Of a stretch of 12,918 bases of DNA, positions 1 to 7,124 are shown one piece after another. A program made the translations under genes and the position numbers. The notes beneath the pieces are model-generated. The model saw nothing but the letters and a program-made list of their open reading frames with translations. It was not told where the DNA came from and did not search any database. Every line of letters starts with the position of its first letter. Positions within the stretch are counted from its first letter, which is position 1. This stretch comes from Alphaproteobacteria bacterium (GTDB lineage: Bacteria; Pseudomonadota; Alphaproteobacteria; Rhizobiales; Hyphomicrobiaceae). The DNA is taken from positions 1 to 12,918 of the forward strand of contig VBAB01000365.1 in assembly GCA_005888525.1 (NCBI GenBank), read 5' to 3'.

Positions 1-1
1 C

Positions 2-739
2 TACCAGATGCTGCTCGAGACCAACTATCTGTCCTACAAGACCGGCAGCGGCCGCTGGGGCGACGTGGACCCCAAGCAGAACAACTTCGCCGGCATCGGC
101 ACGACCGGCGGGGGCGTCCCTGGCGACAGCTTCCCCGACGTGTCGAGCGGCGTGCTGGCGCAGATGCAGCACCTGATCGCCTACTCCGGCGAGCGGGTGG
201 CGAAACCGCTGGCGCCGCGCACCCGCGAGAAACAGGACGACATCATCGAGCTGTCCCGGGCGCTGCGACGACCGGTGCGGTTCGATGACCTCACCAATCG
301 CTGGGCCGCCGACCGCAACTACGCCACGTCGATCGAGTGGGTTGCCGATCGCTACCGCCAGGCCAACTGCACGGCAACCGGCGAGCCGTTGCACCCGTCC
401 GACGAAGATATCGAGGAGCGGCGCTCCCGGCAGCCCCGCGTGGCAGCCCTTGCCGGTCCTTCGCCCCAAGCGCCACGGATCGCACCGATGCCGCCGCCGC
501 GGTCGCCGTCCTGCGACGTCTACACCGCCAGCTACGGCGGCCAGGTCGCGCTTCTCATCCGCTCGGTGTCGGGTGCCTCGGTCAACTACACAGTGCTGCA
601 GGTCGAGGAAGCGCTAGAGCAGCCGCAGGCCGACGCCTTCATCAAGACGCACGCGCCCAACGGCCGGACGATCGCCCGCTTCCCCTCGCCCGAGCCCGCG
701 TTCCTGCGCGCTTTCGAGCTTTGCCCAGGGCCATCGTGA
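2..739 (+). CDS. Glucosaminidase-like murein hydrolase, 5' end missing
   Basis: The reading frame is open from the first bases, so the true start lies left of the window. The visible N-terminal part has a Tyr-rich segment and QNNFAGIGTTGGG followed by a SFPDV motif, then a helix with QHLIAYSGE. This pattern is typical of the end of glucosaminidase (mannosyl-glycoprotein endo-beta-N-acetylglucosaminidase-like) domains, which cut the glycan strands of peptidoglycan. The catalytic glutamate expected further upstream is not in view. After about residue 140 a Pro/Ala-rich linker leads to a roughly 75-residue C-terminal domain beginning SCDVYTASYGG and ending with a second Cys (FELCPGPS). I do not recognise that domain; its two cysteines could pair outside the cytoplasm. 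It lies 140 bases upstream of a lytic transglycosylase on the same strand. The family call is reasonably good; substrate and localisation are inference. Confidence 0.65.
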   Translation, partial: YQMLLETNYLSYKTGSGRWGDVDPKQNNFAGIGTTGGGVPGDSFPDVSSGVLAQMQHLIAYSGERVAKPLAPRTREKQDDIIELSRALRRPVRFDDLTNRWAADRNYATSIEWVADRYRQANCTATGEPLHPSDEDIEERRSRQPRVAALAGPSPQAPRIAPMPPPRSPSCDVYTASYGGQVALLIRSVSGASVNYTVLQVEEALEQPQADAFIKTHAPNGRTIARFPSPEPAFLRAFELCPGPS

Positions 740-879
740 GCCGGCGTGAGCTGCCCGGGCCATTCTGGTGCCGCAATTGCGCCTGCAGAGCTAAATGGGG
801 ATGCGCTTGACGAAGGCGCCCTCGAGCCCTCATTTGCCCCACCTCCATGGCTCTCACTCTGCATCGGCAGGCTACACTC

Positions 880-2121
880 ATGCGCAAGACGACAGCGACG
901 TTGGCAGCGATAGCGATCTTGCTGGCCTGTGCAGGTGGCGCTCCTGCAGCGGCCGAACCGGCCAAGGGTGCCGCCGCCAACGCCAACTGCCAGAACACGG
1001 GCAGCTTCGAGCGGTGGCTGGCGGACTTCCGCAAGGAGGCGGCTGCGAACGGCATCTCGCGCGCAACCCTCTCTGCCGCTCTCGACGGCATGACCATGGA
1101 CCCCGGGATCATCTCGCGTGACCGCAAGCAGAGCTTCTTCGCCCAGAGCTTCACGGCGTTTGCAGGCAAGCTGATTTCGCAGAACCGAATCCAAGCCGGC
1201 GCGGCGAAGCTCAAGCAGCATCGCGAGCTGTTCGCCAAGGTCGAGCAGCAGTACGGCGTGCAAGGGCCGGTGATCGTCGCCTTCTGGGCGCTGGAGAGCG
1301 ACTTCGGCGCCGGCATGGGCAATCTTTCCGTGCTGCGCTCGCTGGCGACGCTGGCCTACGATTGCCGCCGCTCGGAGATGTTCCGCGACGAGCTGATGGA
1401 CGCGCTGCGCATCATCGACCGCGGCGACCTGACGCCCGGCGAGATGATCGGCTCGTGGGCCGGCGAGCTCGGCCAGACGCAATTCCTCCCCTCGCACTAC
1501 TTCAAGCACGCGGTGGACTACGACGGCGACGGCCGGCGCAACTTGATGCGCAGCGTGCCCGACGTCATCGCCTCGACCGCCAATTTCATCGTCTTCCTAG
1601 GCTGGCAGCGCGGGCAGCCCTGGCTGCAGGAGGTGCGCGTTCCCGCCAACCTCGCCTGGGACCAGGCCGATCTCGCCATCCAGCATCCACGCTCCAAGTG
1701 GGCAGGCTGGGGCGTGACGTCGGCGGACGGCAAGCCGCTGCCGGCCGATGCGCTGCCGGCCTCGCTGGTGCTGCCGATGGGCCGGTTCGGGCCGGCGTTC
1801 CTCGCTTACGAGAACTTCCAGATCTACCTCAAGTGGAACCAGTCGCTGAACTACTGCATCACGGCCGCGCATCTGGCGGCGCGCCTCAACGGCGCCCCAC
1901 CGTTCAGCCGCGGCAATGCCCAGGTGCCCGAATGGTCGTTCCAGCAGATGAAGGAGCTGCAGCAGCTGCTGGCACGGCGCGGCTTCACGGTTAGGGAGAT
2001 CGACGGCAAGCTCGGGGCGGCGACGCGCGCGGGCGTCAAGGCCGCGCAGATCAAGCTCGGGCTGCCGGCCGATTCCTATCCCACCCAGGACCTGGTCGAG
2101 CGCCTGCGCGGGGCGCGGTAA
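880..2121 (+). CDS. MltB-family lytic murein transglycosylase with peptidoglycan-binding domain
   Basis: Lytic transglycosylases cleave the MurNAc-GlcNAc bond of peptidoglycan and leave 1,6-anhydroMurNAc ends; they act in the periplasm. Numbered from ATG 880 (413 residues), the N-terminus is a signal sequence with LLAC ending at Cys17, a possible lipobox, so it may be a lipoprotein like E. coli MltB. The SLT-type domain spans about residues 40-335. It has the expected catalytic Glu139 in FWALESDFG and the conserved GELGQTQFLPSHY at about 195-207. Residues 350-413 form a peptidoglycan-binding-1 domain (DGKLGAATRAGVKAAQ). An in-frame ATG at 847 exists but has no ribosome-binding site and would put a non-signal extension before the signal peptide. 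ATG 880 has a modest GGCAGG upstream and is preferred. Length and domain order match the alphaproteobacterial family. Confidence 0.93.
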   Translation: MRKTTATLAAIAILLACAGGAPAAAEPAKGAAANANCQNTGSFERWLADFRKEAAANGISRATLSAALDGMTMDPGIISRDRKQSFFAQSFTAFAGKLISQNRIQAGAAKLKQHRELFAKVEQQYGVQGPVIVAFWALESDFGAGMGNLSVLRSLATLAYDCRRSEMFRDELMDALRIIDRGDLTPGEMIGSWAGELGQTQFLPSHYFKHAVDYDGDGRRNLMRSVPDVIASTANFIVFLGWQRGQPWLQEVRVPANLAWDQADLAIQHPRSKWAGWGVTSADGKPLPADALPASLVLPMGRFGPAFLAYENFQIYLKWNQSLNYCITAAHLAARLNGAPPFSRGNAQVPEWSFQQMKELQQLLARRGFTVREIDGKLGAATRAGVKAAQIKLGLPADSYPTQDLVERLRGAR

Positions 2122-2204
2122 GCCATGGGGTCTGAGCCATGGGGTCAGACCCTATGCGCGCTAGCATCCTCGGCTTACGACGGAGTTGTAGGGTCTGACC
2201 CCAT
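2121..2204. repeat. GGGTC-N-GACCC palindromic repeat cluster (REP-like)
   Basis: ATGGGGTCAGACCCTA (2139-2154) and its perfect reverse complement (2189-2204) form a 16-bp inverted repeat around a 34-base spacer. Each arm is itself a GGGTC-N-GACCC palindrome. Immediately before, AGCCATGGGGTC occurs twice as a direct repeat (2121-2132 and 2135-2146), so a third, degenerate GGGGTCTGA copy is present. From memory, GGGGTCTGACCCC-type palindromes recur between genes in many proteobacterial genomes and often flank REP-associated tyrosine transposases. No such transposase is in the window. The long stem may also attenuate read-through from the transglycosylase gene. Confidence 0.8.
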
Positions 2205-2228
2205 CACTCCCGGAGCCAGATTGGCACC

Positions 2229-3213
2229 ATGCGTTCCCTGACGATCGACGCCGTTGTCGAAACCTGGCCGATCGCCGGGGCGTTCGTCATCGCGCGCGGG
2301 GCCAAGCGCGAGGCTACCGTCGTGGTCGCGCAGGTGAGCGACGGCACGATCACCGGGCGCGGCGAGTGCGTCCCGTACGCACGCTACGGCGACACGGTTG
2401 CCGGCGTGCGCGATGCCATACTCGGGCTGCGCGGCACGCTTCGCGATCGCGCTAGCCTGGCGCGGCAGATGCCGGCGGGCGCCGCCCGCAACGCCCTCGA
2501 CTGCGCGTTGTGGGACTACGAGGCCAAGCGCTCCGGCACGTCGGCGGCGCAGCTCGCCGGCCTCACCCAGCTGCACTCCTTCACCACGGCCTACACCATC
2601 AGCCTCGACAGGGCCGAAGCCATGGCCACAAGCGCGGCAGCCGCCTCGCACACCATGCCCCTTCTGAAACTGAAGCTCGGCGGCGCGGGCGACGTGGCGC
2701 GCCTGCGGCAGGTCCGCGCCGCGTGTCCCCAGGCGCGCCTCATCGCCGACGCCAACGAGGCATGGACGCCGGAGCTGCTGCCCTCGCTCATGGCCATCGC
2801 CGCCGAGACCGGCGTCGAGCTGATCGAGCAGCCGCTGCCCGCGGGCGCCGAACGCCGATGCGGCGCTCGCCGGCCCGCGCCCGGTGCCGGTGTGCGCCGA
2901 TGAATCGCTGCACGACCGAGCCGGCCTCGATGCCCTCGTCGGGCGCTACGATGCGGTCAACATCAAGCTCGACAAGGCCGGCGGCCTCACCGAGGCGCTG
3001 GCGCTAGCGGCTGAAGCGCGCGGTCGCGGCTTCAAGATCATGGTGGGCTGCATGGTGTCGACCTCGCTCGCCATGGCGCCAGCCATGCTCATCGCGCAGG
3101 GTGCCGATTGGGTCGACCTCGACGGGCCGCTCCTGCTGGCACACGACCGCAAGCCGTGCCTGCGCTACGAAGGCGCCCTCGTGCATCCGCCCGAACCTCA
3201 GCTCTGGGGCTGA
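2229..3213 (+). pseudogene. Dipeptide epimerase / N-acetyl-D-Glu racemase-like (enolase superfamily), frameshifted
   Basis: The family epimerises L-Ala-D/L-Glu from murein peptides, or racemises N-acetyl-Glu in the DgcA subgroup; either way it is a cytoplasmic Mg-dependent enzyme. The first frame (2229-2903) carries the N-terminal lid with GRGECVPYARYGDTV, then the barrel with the base motif LKLKLGG (Lys147, Lys149), metal ligand Asp174 in ADANEAW and Glu200 in IEQPLP. After codon 207 (2847-2849) the homologous sequence continues one base further on, in the frame from 2851. It starts NADAALAG, then gives the third ligand in VCADES, the second catalytic Lys in NIKLDKAGG, and DLDGPLLL, ending at TGA 3211-3213. 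Skipping one base near 2850 gives 327 residues, a normal family length, with all catalytic residues kept. It is a recent frameshift or a sequencing error. The ribosome-binding site is weak (GGAG 13 bases before ATG 2229). The gene converges with the MFS gene and overlaps its end by 16 bases. Confidence 0.85.
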
Positions 3214-4394
3214 AGCATGATCCTCAGCAGCATGAGGCTGGCCAACAGCCCGACTGCCGCGAGAACCGCCATCGCCCAGTAAGCCCGGCCAGCGTACGCC
3301 GCATAGAGCGGGCCGGCGAACAGCATCGCGCCGCCCATGGCGATGCCGCCGGTGACGGAGGCGTAGAGCGCCTGCGCCGTCCCAGCCTGCACTTGAGGCA
3401 CGGCCCGGCCGATGAAGTGCATAGCCCCCAAGTGGGTTGCGCCGAAGGTCAGCGCGTGCAGGAGCTGCAGCGGCACCAGCAGCGCCAGCGGCGGATCGAA
3501 GCCCATGGCGAGCCAGCGAACCACCGCGGCACCGGCGCCGAGCGCGATCAGCTCCACCGGACCGATGCGCCGCACCACCGCGGCGGAGTAGGCAAACAGC
3601 GCGACCTCGGCGACGATCGAGATCCCCCACAGCGCGCCGGACCAGCCCATCGAGAGGCCGAGATCGCGCCAGTGCAGCGTGCCGAAGGTATAGAACACGG
3701 CATGCGCGGCCTGCACCAGGCCGGCGGCCACCAGGAAGATCAGGAAGGTGCGCGAGCCCAGCAGGCCGACGGCTTCGGCGAGCGAGAGCCGGGGCGGGCT
3801 GGTCGCAGCCTTCAGCCGCCCGAGCCCTATCGGCCGCGCCAGGGCATGCGCCGCGGCGGTGGTGAGCGCCGCCCCTGCTACCACCAGCCAGATGGCGGAG
3901 CCCGCGCCCAGCCTCTGCACCACCCAGCCGCCGACGAGGCTGGCGGCGATGAAGCTCAGCGACCCCCACAAACGCATGCGGCCATAGTCGAGGCCGGCGG
4001 CCTTGACGCCCCTCATGGCCACCGTCTCGGTCAGGGGCATGACGGTGGTCCACGCCGCCGCGAATGCCACCGTGCAGGCGAGGATCGCCCAGAACTCGCG
4101 CGATTGCGCGAGCACGACGAGAGCGGCTAGCCCGGCCCATGACAGGCCGATCAGGAAGCGGCGGTGGTCGCCGGCCCGGTCGGCGGCAAACGCAATGGCT
4201 GGCGTAACGGCCACGCGCACGAACAGCGGCATCGCCGTGACGATGGCGATCTCGCGGGGGCCGAGGCCGGCCCAATCGAGCCAGACCGGCAGAAACGGAA
4301 GGTTGGTGCCGGCAACCACGAAGATGGCCGCGAACAGCAGCGACACCCGGGCGGCAAAGAAGCGCCGCTCACGCGCGGCGTCCGTCTCGCTCAT
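3198..4394 (-). CDS. MFS transporter, HcaT/PPP-like (MFS_1-like)
   Basis: A 398-residue inner-membrane secondary transporter with about twelve hydrophobic segments in two halves. Residues 135-145 (LDYGRMRLWGS) match the signature I associate with the 3-phenylpropionate transporter HcaT and relatives. HALTFGATHLGAMHFI at about 313-328 also resembles the C-terminal half of that group. HcaT-type proteins are thought to import aromatic acids by proton symport; the substrate here cannot be read from sequence. Its ATG overlaps the stop of the upstream threonine dehydratase gene by four bases (ATGA, 4391-4394), so the two are almost surely cotranscribed and translationally coupled. Import of an amino acid or hydroxy-amino acid for the dehydratase, or export of its product, is possible but unproven. 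The 3' end overlaps the epimerase gene tail by 16 bases. Confidence 0.88.
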   Translation of the reverse strand: MSETDAARERRFFAARVSLLFAAIFVVAGTNLPFLPVWLDWAGLGPREIAIVTAMPLFVRVAVTPAIAFAADRAGDHRRFLIGLSWAGLAALVVLAQSREFWAILACTVAFAAAWTTVMPLTETVAMRGVKAAGLDYGRMRLWGSLSFIAASLVGGWVVQRLGAGSAIWLVVAGAALTTAAAHALARPIGLGRLKAATSPPRLSLAEAVGLLGSRTFLIFLVAAGLVQAAHAVFYTFGTLHWRDLGLSMGWSGALWGISIVAEVALFAYSAAVVRRIGPVELIALGAGAAVVRWLAMGFDPPLALLVPLQLLHALTFGATHLGAMHFIGRAVPQVQAGTAQALYASVTGGIAMGGAMLFAGPLYAAYAGRAYWAMAVLAAVGLLASLMLLRIMLQPQS

Positions 4395-5386
4395 GCGGCC
4401 CGGCGCTGATCCTGGATGATCTCGGCGAACAACGACGGGTCGATGTTGCCGCCTGACAGCACCGCGGCGACGGTCTTGCCCTGCAGCGGCAGCTTGCCCG
4501 CGAGGATGGCAGCCAGAGAGACGGCGCCGCCCGGCTCCACCACCAGCTTCAATTCCTCGAAGGCGTAGCGCACCGCGGCCTTGGCCTCCTCGTCCGTCAC
4601 AGACAGACCACCGGCCAGATTGCGCTTGGCCACCTCGAAGGTGAGCTCGCCCGGCGTCACCGCCAGCAGCGCGTCGCAGATGGAGCCCGACAGGGCCGCG
4701 TTCCTCTCGTGTGCGCCGCTTTCGAGCGAGCGCGCAAGATCATCGAACCCGGCCGGCTCCACCGAGTAGATCACCGTCGACGGGCTCTTCTCCTTCACCG
4801 CAATGGAGACGCCGCTGATGAGCCCGCCCCCCGACGCGCCCACCAGCAGGATGTCGGGGGAGGCGCCGATAGCCTCGGCCTGCTCCATCATCTCGAGCCC
4901 GGCGGTGCCCTGGCCGGCGATGACGTCGATATCGTCGAAGGGATGCACGAGAGCGGCGCGCCGGCTTGCGCACAGCTCGCGCGCAATGGCGTCGCGATCC
5001 TCCTTGACGCGGTCGTAGGCGACTACCTCGGCACCGAAGGCGCGCGTGCGCTCGATCTTCAAGCGCGGCGCATCGGCCGGCATCACGATCGCCGACCTGA
5101 ACCCCAGCAGCGTCGCAGCCGCGGCCACCCCCTGTGCGTGATTGCCGGACGAGCAGGCCACCACGCCGCCGGGAAAGGCCTTCCTGTCCACCTGCGCCAC
5201 CTTGTTGTAGGCGCCGCGGAATTTGAAAGCGCCGACCCGCTGCAGGTTCTCCGCCTTCAGCAGCACGCGCCCGCCCACCCGCGCGTTGAGCGCGGGATGC
5301 TCGATCAGCGGAGTGCGGCACGCCAGAGTCCCGAGCCGCCGCCGCGCCGCCAAGAGATCGGCGAAGGTGGGAAGCCGCGCAGCCAT
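4391..5386 (-). CDS. Short-form threonine/serine dehydratase (PLP fold type II)
   Basis: A cytoplasmic PLP enzyme of 331 residues that deaminates L-threonine to 2-oxobutyrate and/or L-serine to pyruvate. The PLP-binding lysine is Lys55 in GAFKFRGAYN. SSGNHAQG (79-86) is the substrate/asparagine loop, and GASGGGLISG around 183-192 is the glycine-rich phosphate-binding loop. It lacks the C-terminal ACT domain of biosynthetic IlvA, so it resembles catabolic TdcB-type enzymes. Serine racemase and threo-3-hydroxyaspartate ammonia-lyase share this fold and length, and sequence reading cannot separate them. The start is well supported: GGAGG (plus-strand CCTCC at 5394-5398) lies seven bases before ATG. 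It is the first gene of a coupled pair with the MFS transporter and is divergent from the VOC gene. Confidence 0.9.
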   Translation of the reverse strand: MAARLPTFADLLAARRRLGTLACRTPLIEHPALNARVGGRVLLKAENLQRVGAFKFRGAYNKVAQVDRKAFPGGVVACSSGNHAQGVAAAATLLGFRSAIVMPADAPRLKIERTRAFGAEVVAYDRVKEDRDAIARELCASRRAALVHPFDDIDVIAGQGTAGLEMMEQAEAIGASPDILLVGASGGGLISGVSIAVKEKSPSTVIYSVEPAGFDDLARSLESGAHERNAALSGSICDALLAVTPGELTFEVAKRNLAGGLSVTDEEAKAAVRYAFEELKLVVEPGGAVSLAAILAGKLPLQGKTVAAVLSGGNIDPSLFAEIIQDQRRAA

Positions 5387-5417
5387 GGGGAGACCTCCGG
5401 AGAAACGCCCTTCAATT

Positions 5418-5446
5418 CACAAGCGCCACCAGGGCGCGGGTGTCAA
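5418..5446 (-). promoter_or_regulatory. Possible promoter of the dehydratase-MFS pair
   Basis: On the minus strand a perfect TTGACA (plus-strand 5441-5446) stands 17-18 bases before a weak -10 (CTTGTG or TTGTGA, 5417-5423). Transcription would start about 24 bases before the dehydratase ATG. The spacer holds a small inverted repeat, GCGCC-ACCAG-GGCGC (5423-5437), that could bind a regulator. The -35 is convincing and the -10 is not. Confidence 0.35.
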
Positions 5447-5503
5447 GCGCGGGGTATCTCGAGTAGTGTATTGTCCGTGTGTTGTCCTGCGACCTCGCCT
5501 ATC

Positions 5504-5507
5504 GGAG
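5504..5507 (+). promoter_or_regulatory. Ribosome-binding site fixing the GTG start of the VOC gene
   Basis: GGAG sits seven bases before GTG 5515. An earlier in-frame GTG at 5479 has no comparable site and would add 12 residues not expected before the IDHVLLAMP start of this family, so 5515 is preferred. Confidence 0.6.
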
Positions 5508-5514
5508 ATCGGCC

Positions 5515-5889
5515 GTGCCGGTGAAATCGATCGATCACGTGCTGCTGGCGATGCCGGCCGGTCGCGAGGCCGAGGCGCGTGCCTTCTACCAGGGAATGCT
5601 GGGCATCCCGGAAGTGAAGAAGCCCGCGGTCCTCACCAAGCGCGGCGGCTGCTGGTTCGAACAGGGCGCCCTCAAGATCCACCTGGGCGTCGAGGCGGAC
5701 TTCCGCCCGGCGCGCAAGGCGCATCCCGCATTGATCGTCGAGGACCTCGCCTCGCTTTCGGCGGCGCTTGACAAGGCGGGCTATGCGCTGCGGAGAGACG
5801 AGCCGCTCGAGGGCTACACGCGCGTTTTCGTGGATGACCCCTTCGGCAACCGGATCGAGCTGATAGAGCCGAACGCTCCGTCGACTTGA
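5515..5889 (+). CDS. VOC-family (glyoxalase/bleomycin-resistance fold) protein
   Basis: A 124-residue single-unit protein of the vicinal oxygen chelate superfamily. The beta-alpha-beta-beta-beta modules are recognisable: IDHVLLAMP at the start gives metal ligand His8, LKIHLGVE in the middle gives a second His, and DPFGNRIELIEP near the end gives the Glu ligand. GCWFE and DFRPARKAHP match a subgroup common in alphaproteobacteria and actinobacteria and usually annotated only as glyoxalase-like. Members of the superfamily include glyoxalase I, dioxygenases and antibiotic-binding proteins; the reaction here cannot be assigned. It is divergent from the dehydratase gene and followed after 32 bases by a DUF3303 gene on the same strand, probably in one transcript. 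The GTG start is chosen from the GGAG spacing. Confidence 0.88.
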   Translation: MPVKSIDHVLLAMPAGREAEARAFYQGMLGIPEVKKPAVLTKRGGCWFEQGALKIHLGVEADFRPARKAHPALIVEDLASLSAALDKAGYALRRDEPLEGYTRVFVDDPFGNRIELIEPNAPST

Positions 5890-5921
5890 GTCACCGACAA
5901 CGTCCAAGGCTGGTCGCGCCA

Positions 5922-6206
5922 ATGCTGTTCATGATCATCGAGCGATTTAGGAACAAAGACCCCAAACCCATCGGCGAGCGCTTCAAGCGCCAGGGCCGCA
6001 TGATGCCGGAGGGCGTCGTCTATCACGCGAGCTGGATCGACCCGGCGGCAGCGCGCTGTTTCCAGATCATGGAAGCCGACAGCGTCGAGCCGCTCGAGCA
6101 ATGGGCCAGCCGCTGGGCCGACCTCGCCGATTTCGAGATCGTGCCCGTCCTCACCTCGCAGGACTATTGGGCGGCGCAGGAGACAGGAAAAAACCGGTCC
6201 GGCTAG
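5922..6206 (+). CDS. DUF3303-like small protein
   Basis: A 94-residue soluble protein starting MLFMIIERFRN, with PEGVVYHASWID and CFQIMEA in the middle and FEIVPVLTSQDYWAA near the end. This order matches DUF3303 proteins, small ferredoxin-like (dimeric alpha/beta barrel-like) proteins of unknown function. I chose ATG 5922 because the MLFMIIE beginning is the expected first strand. The ribosome-binding site is poor (AAGG 12 bases upstream), which suggests the gene depends on translation of the VOC gene 32 bases before it. Its TAG stop is the loop of the terminator hairpin, and the last four residues (NRSG) are encoded by the hairpin's left side. No catalytic motif is evident. Confidence 0.8.
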   Translation: MLFMIIERFRNKDPKPIGERFKRQGRMMPEGVVYHASWIDPAAARCFQIMEADSVEPLEQWASRWADLADFEIVPVLTSQDYWAAQETGKNRSG

Positions 6207-6221
6207 GCCGGACCGGTCTTC
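6188..6221. terminator. Strong bidirectional intrinsic terminator
   Basis: ACCGGTCCGGC (6193-6203) and its perfect complement (6207-6217) form an 11-bp GC-rich stem with the three-base loop TAG. On the minus strand it is followed by six T (plus-strand A 6188-6193), an ideal terminator for the secreted-protein gene ending at 6417. On the plus strand the tail is CTTCACTT after the final T, weaker but plausible for the VOC-DUF3303 unit. It sits between convergent units, which fits a two-way role. Confidence 0.85.
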
Positions 6222-6416
6222 ACTTGGAGCTAAGCCCAGCGTCCCTGGATCGCGCGGACTTAGCTCTCCCCCGTCAGAGCCGTGCGTCATGCAAAGCCGC
6301 GCTGGTGCCACAGCGTCCGGGCATCGCATGAGGGTCGACGGCTCGTCCCCCTCACCGGAAGGATCGTCCCAAATTCCCCCCGAGCGATCAATGGGCTCGC
6401 GACGGTCGTGGGTTGA

Positions 6417-6917
6417 TCAGGTCAGCGGCGTGGCTGGAACGCCACAGCTGTCGAGCGGGCCTCGGGCACGCACGCCTTGCGGGGTGATGTTGATCGACTG
6501 CTTGCAGCTCGAGAGCCCGACATTCATCCCCGCTGTGAAGTTCTGGCCCTTGATCGACAGCACGAAGCTGCTGCCGGTGTATCGGCCGGTCACGTCGCCC
6601 GTTGCCGAGTAGGTTTTCTCCTCCCAGTTGCCGGAAGCCTGCGCCCCGTTCACGCGCAGCTCGGCGGCGGCGTTGATGTTGTAGTCGGCGCTGGCGCAGC
6701 GCATGGTTTGTTTGATCTGCGTGCCGCTCCCGCCGACCTTGTAGATGACGGCGCACTTGACCCGCTCGGTGCTGCCGTTCGTGAGCAGGACCGTTCCGGC
6801 ACCCGTCCAATATCCCGACAGATCCTCGATCGGACCCGCCGCGGCGCCGTTGCCGGCCGCTGTGGCCATGACGAACACCAATGCTAGGCTGGCCGACGCT
6901 GTTGCTTGCCTGCTCAT
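6417..6917 (-). CDS. Small secreted protein of unknown function
   Basis: A 166-residue protein with an N-terminal signal peptide (MSRQATASASLALVFVMATA, likely cut near GAAAG). The mature part begins DLSGYWTGAGTV and continues as alternating short strands. It has Cys in VKCAVIY, MRCASADYNI, SSCKQSINI and DSCGVP, enough for two disulfides. GYWTG-G-V, ERVKC, NWEEKTYSATG and SFVLSIKG make it look like a beta-rich, lipocalin- or META-like periplasmic fold, but I cannot name a domain. I recall similar conserved hypotheticals in rhizobia. ATG 6917 is chosen over the upstream in-frame start at 6983 because it places the signal peptide at the N-terminus and has GGGG nine bases upstream. The gene stands alone, with palindromes upstream and a strong terminator downstream. 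Confidence 0.75.
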   Translation of the reverse strand: MSRQATASASLALVFVMATAAGNGAAAGPIEDLSGYWTGAGTVLLTNGSTERVKCAVIYKVGGSGTQIKQTMRCASADYNINAAAELRVNGAQASGNWEEKTYSATGDVTGRYTGSSFVLSIKGQNFTAGMNVGLSSCKQSINITPQGVRARGPLDSCGVPATPLT

Positions 6918-6949
6918 GCGATCGTTCCCCGCACCCTCGGTGAAATGCC

Positions 6950-6977
6950 ATCTTGCAAGATTGTCGTGGTTCGACAA
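6950..6977 (-). promoter_or_regulatory. Paired palindromes upstream of the secreted-protein gene
   Basis: ATCTTGCAAGAT (6950-6961) is a perfect 12-bp palindrome. It abuts TTGTCG-N5-CGACAA (6961-6977), an inverted repeat with 6-bp arms. Both lie 33-60 bases before the ATG at 6917, where a promoter or operator would be. No clear -35/-10 pair is visible, so the role as a regulator site is inference. Confidence 0.4.
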
Positions 6978-7032
6978 AAGCAATTCGCGCTTCCTGCGGC
7001 GTTGGCGACCAGCCGTGTAACCCTTCCGCCAA

Positions 7033-7094
7033 CGTCATGCCCGTTCGACGGGCACCCATGCCACTCTCCGCTTGCACGCTGACTCGCAATGACG
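7033..7094. repeat. REP-like intergenic element (CGTCATGCCCG type)
   Basis: CGTCAT (7033-7038) pairs with ATGACG (7089-7094), enclosing a 7-bp hairpin TGCCCGT-TCG-ACGGGCA (7038-7054) followed by CCCATG. The layout resembles the widespread alphaproteobacterial intergenic repeat that reads roughly CGTCATGSCCGGGC...CCGGGCATCCA, ending in ATGACG. The family match is from memory; the inverted repeats are directly visible. Confidence 0.6.
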
Positions 7095-7124
7095 CTTGAG
7101 GGTCAACGCAATCACGACCTCGCC

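Noticed and set aside
807..835. TTGACG with TCATTT 17 bases on as a promoter for the transglycosylase
   Set aside because: The -10 matches the consensus at only two positions, too weak to list.
586..1509. 307-residue minus-strand frame
   Set aside because: It lies opposite the well-supported hydrolase and transglycosylase genes and shows no recognisable motif.
2840..2905. Programmed ribosomal frameshift in the epimerase gene
   Set aside because: No slippery heptamer or run is present at the frame change, and the family is not known to use frameshifting.
3004..4275. 423-residue minus-strand frame over the MFS gene
   Set aside because: Arg/Gly-rich translation with no membrane pattern; the neighbouring frame (3198-4394) gives a clean transporter.
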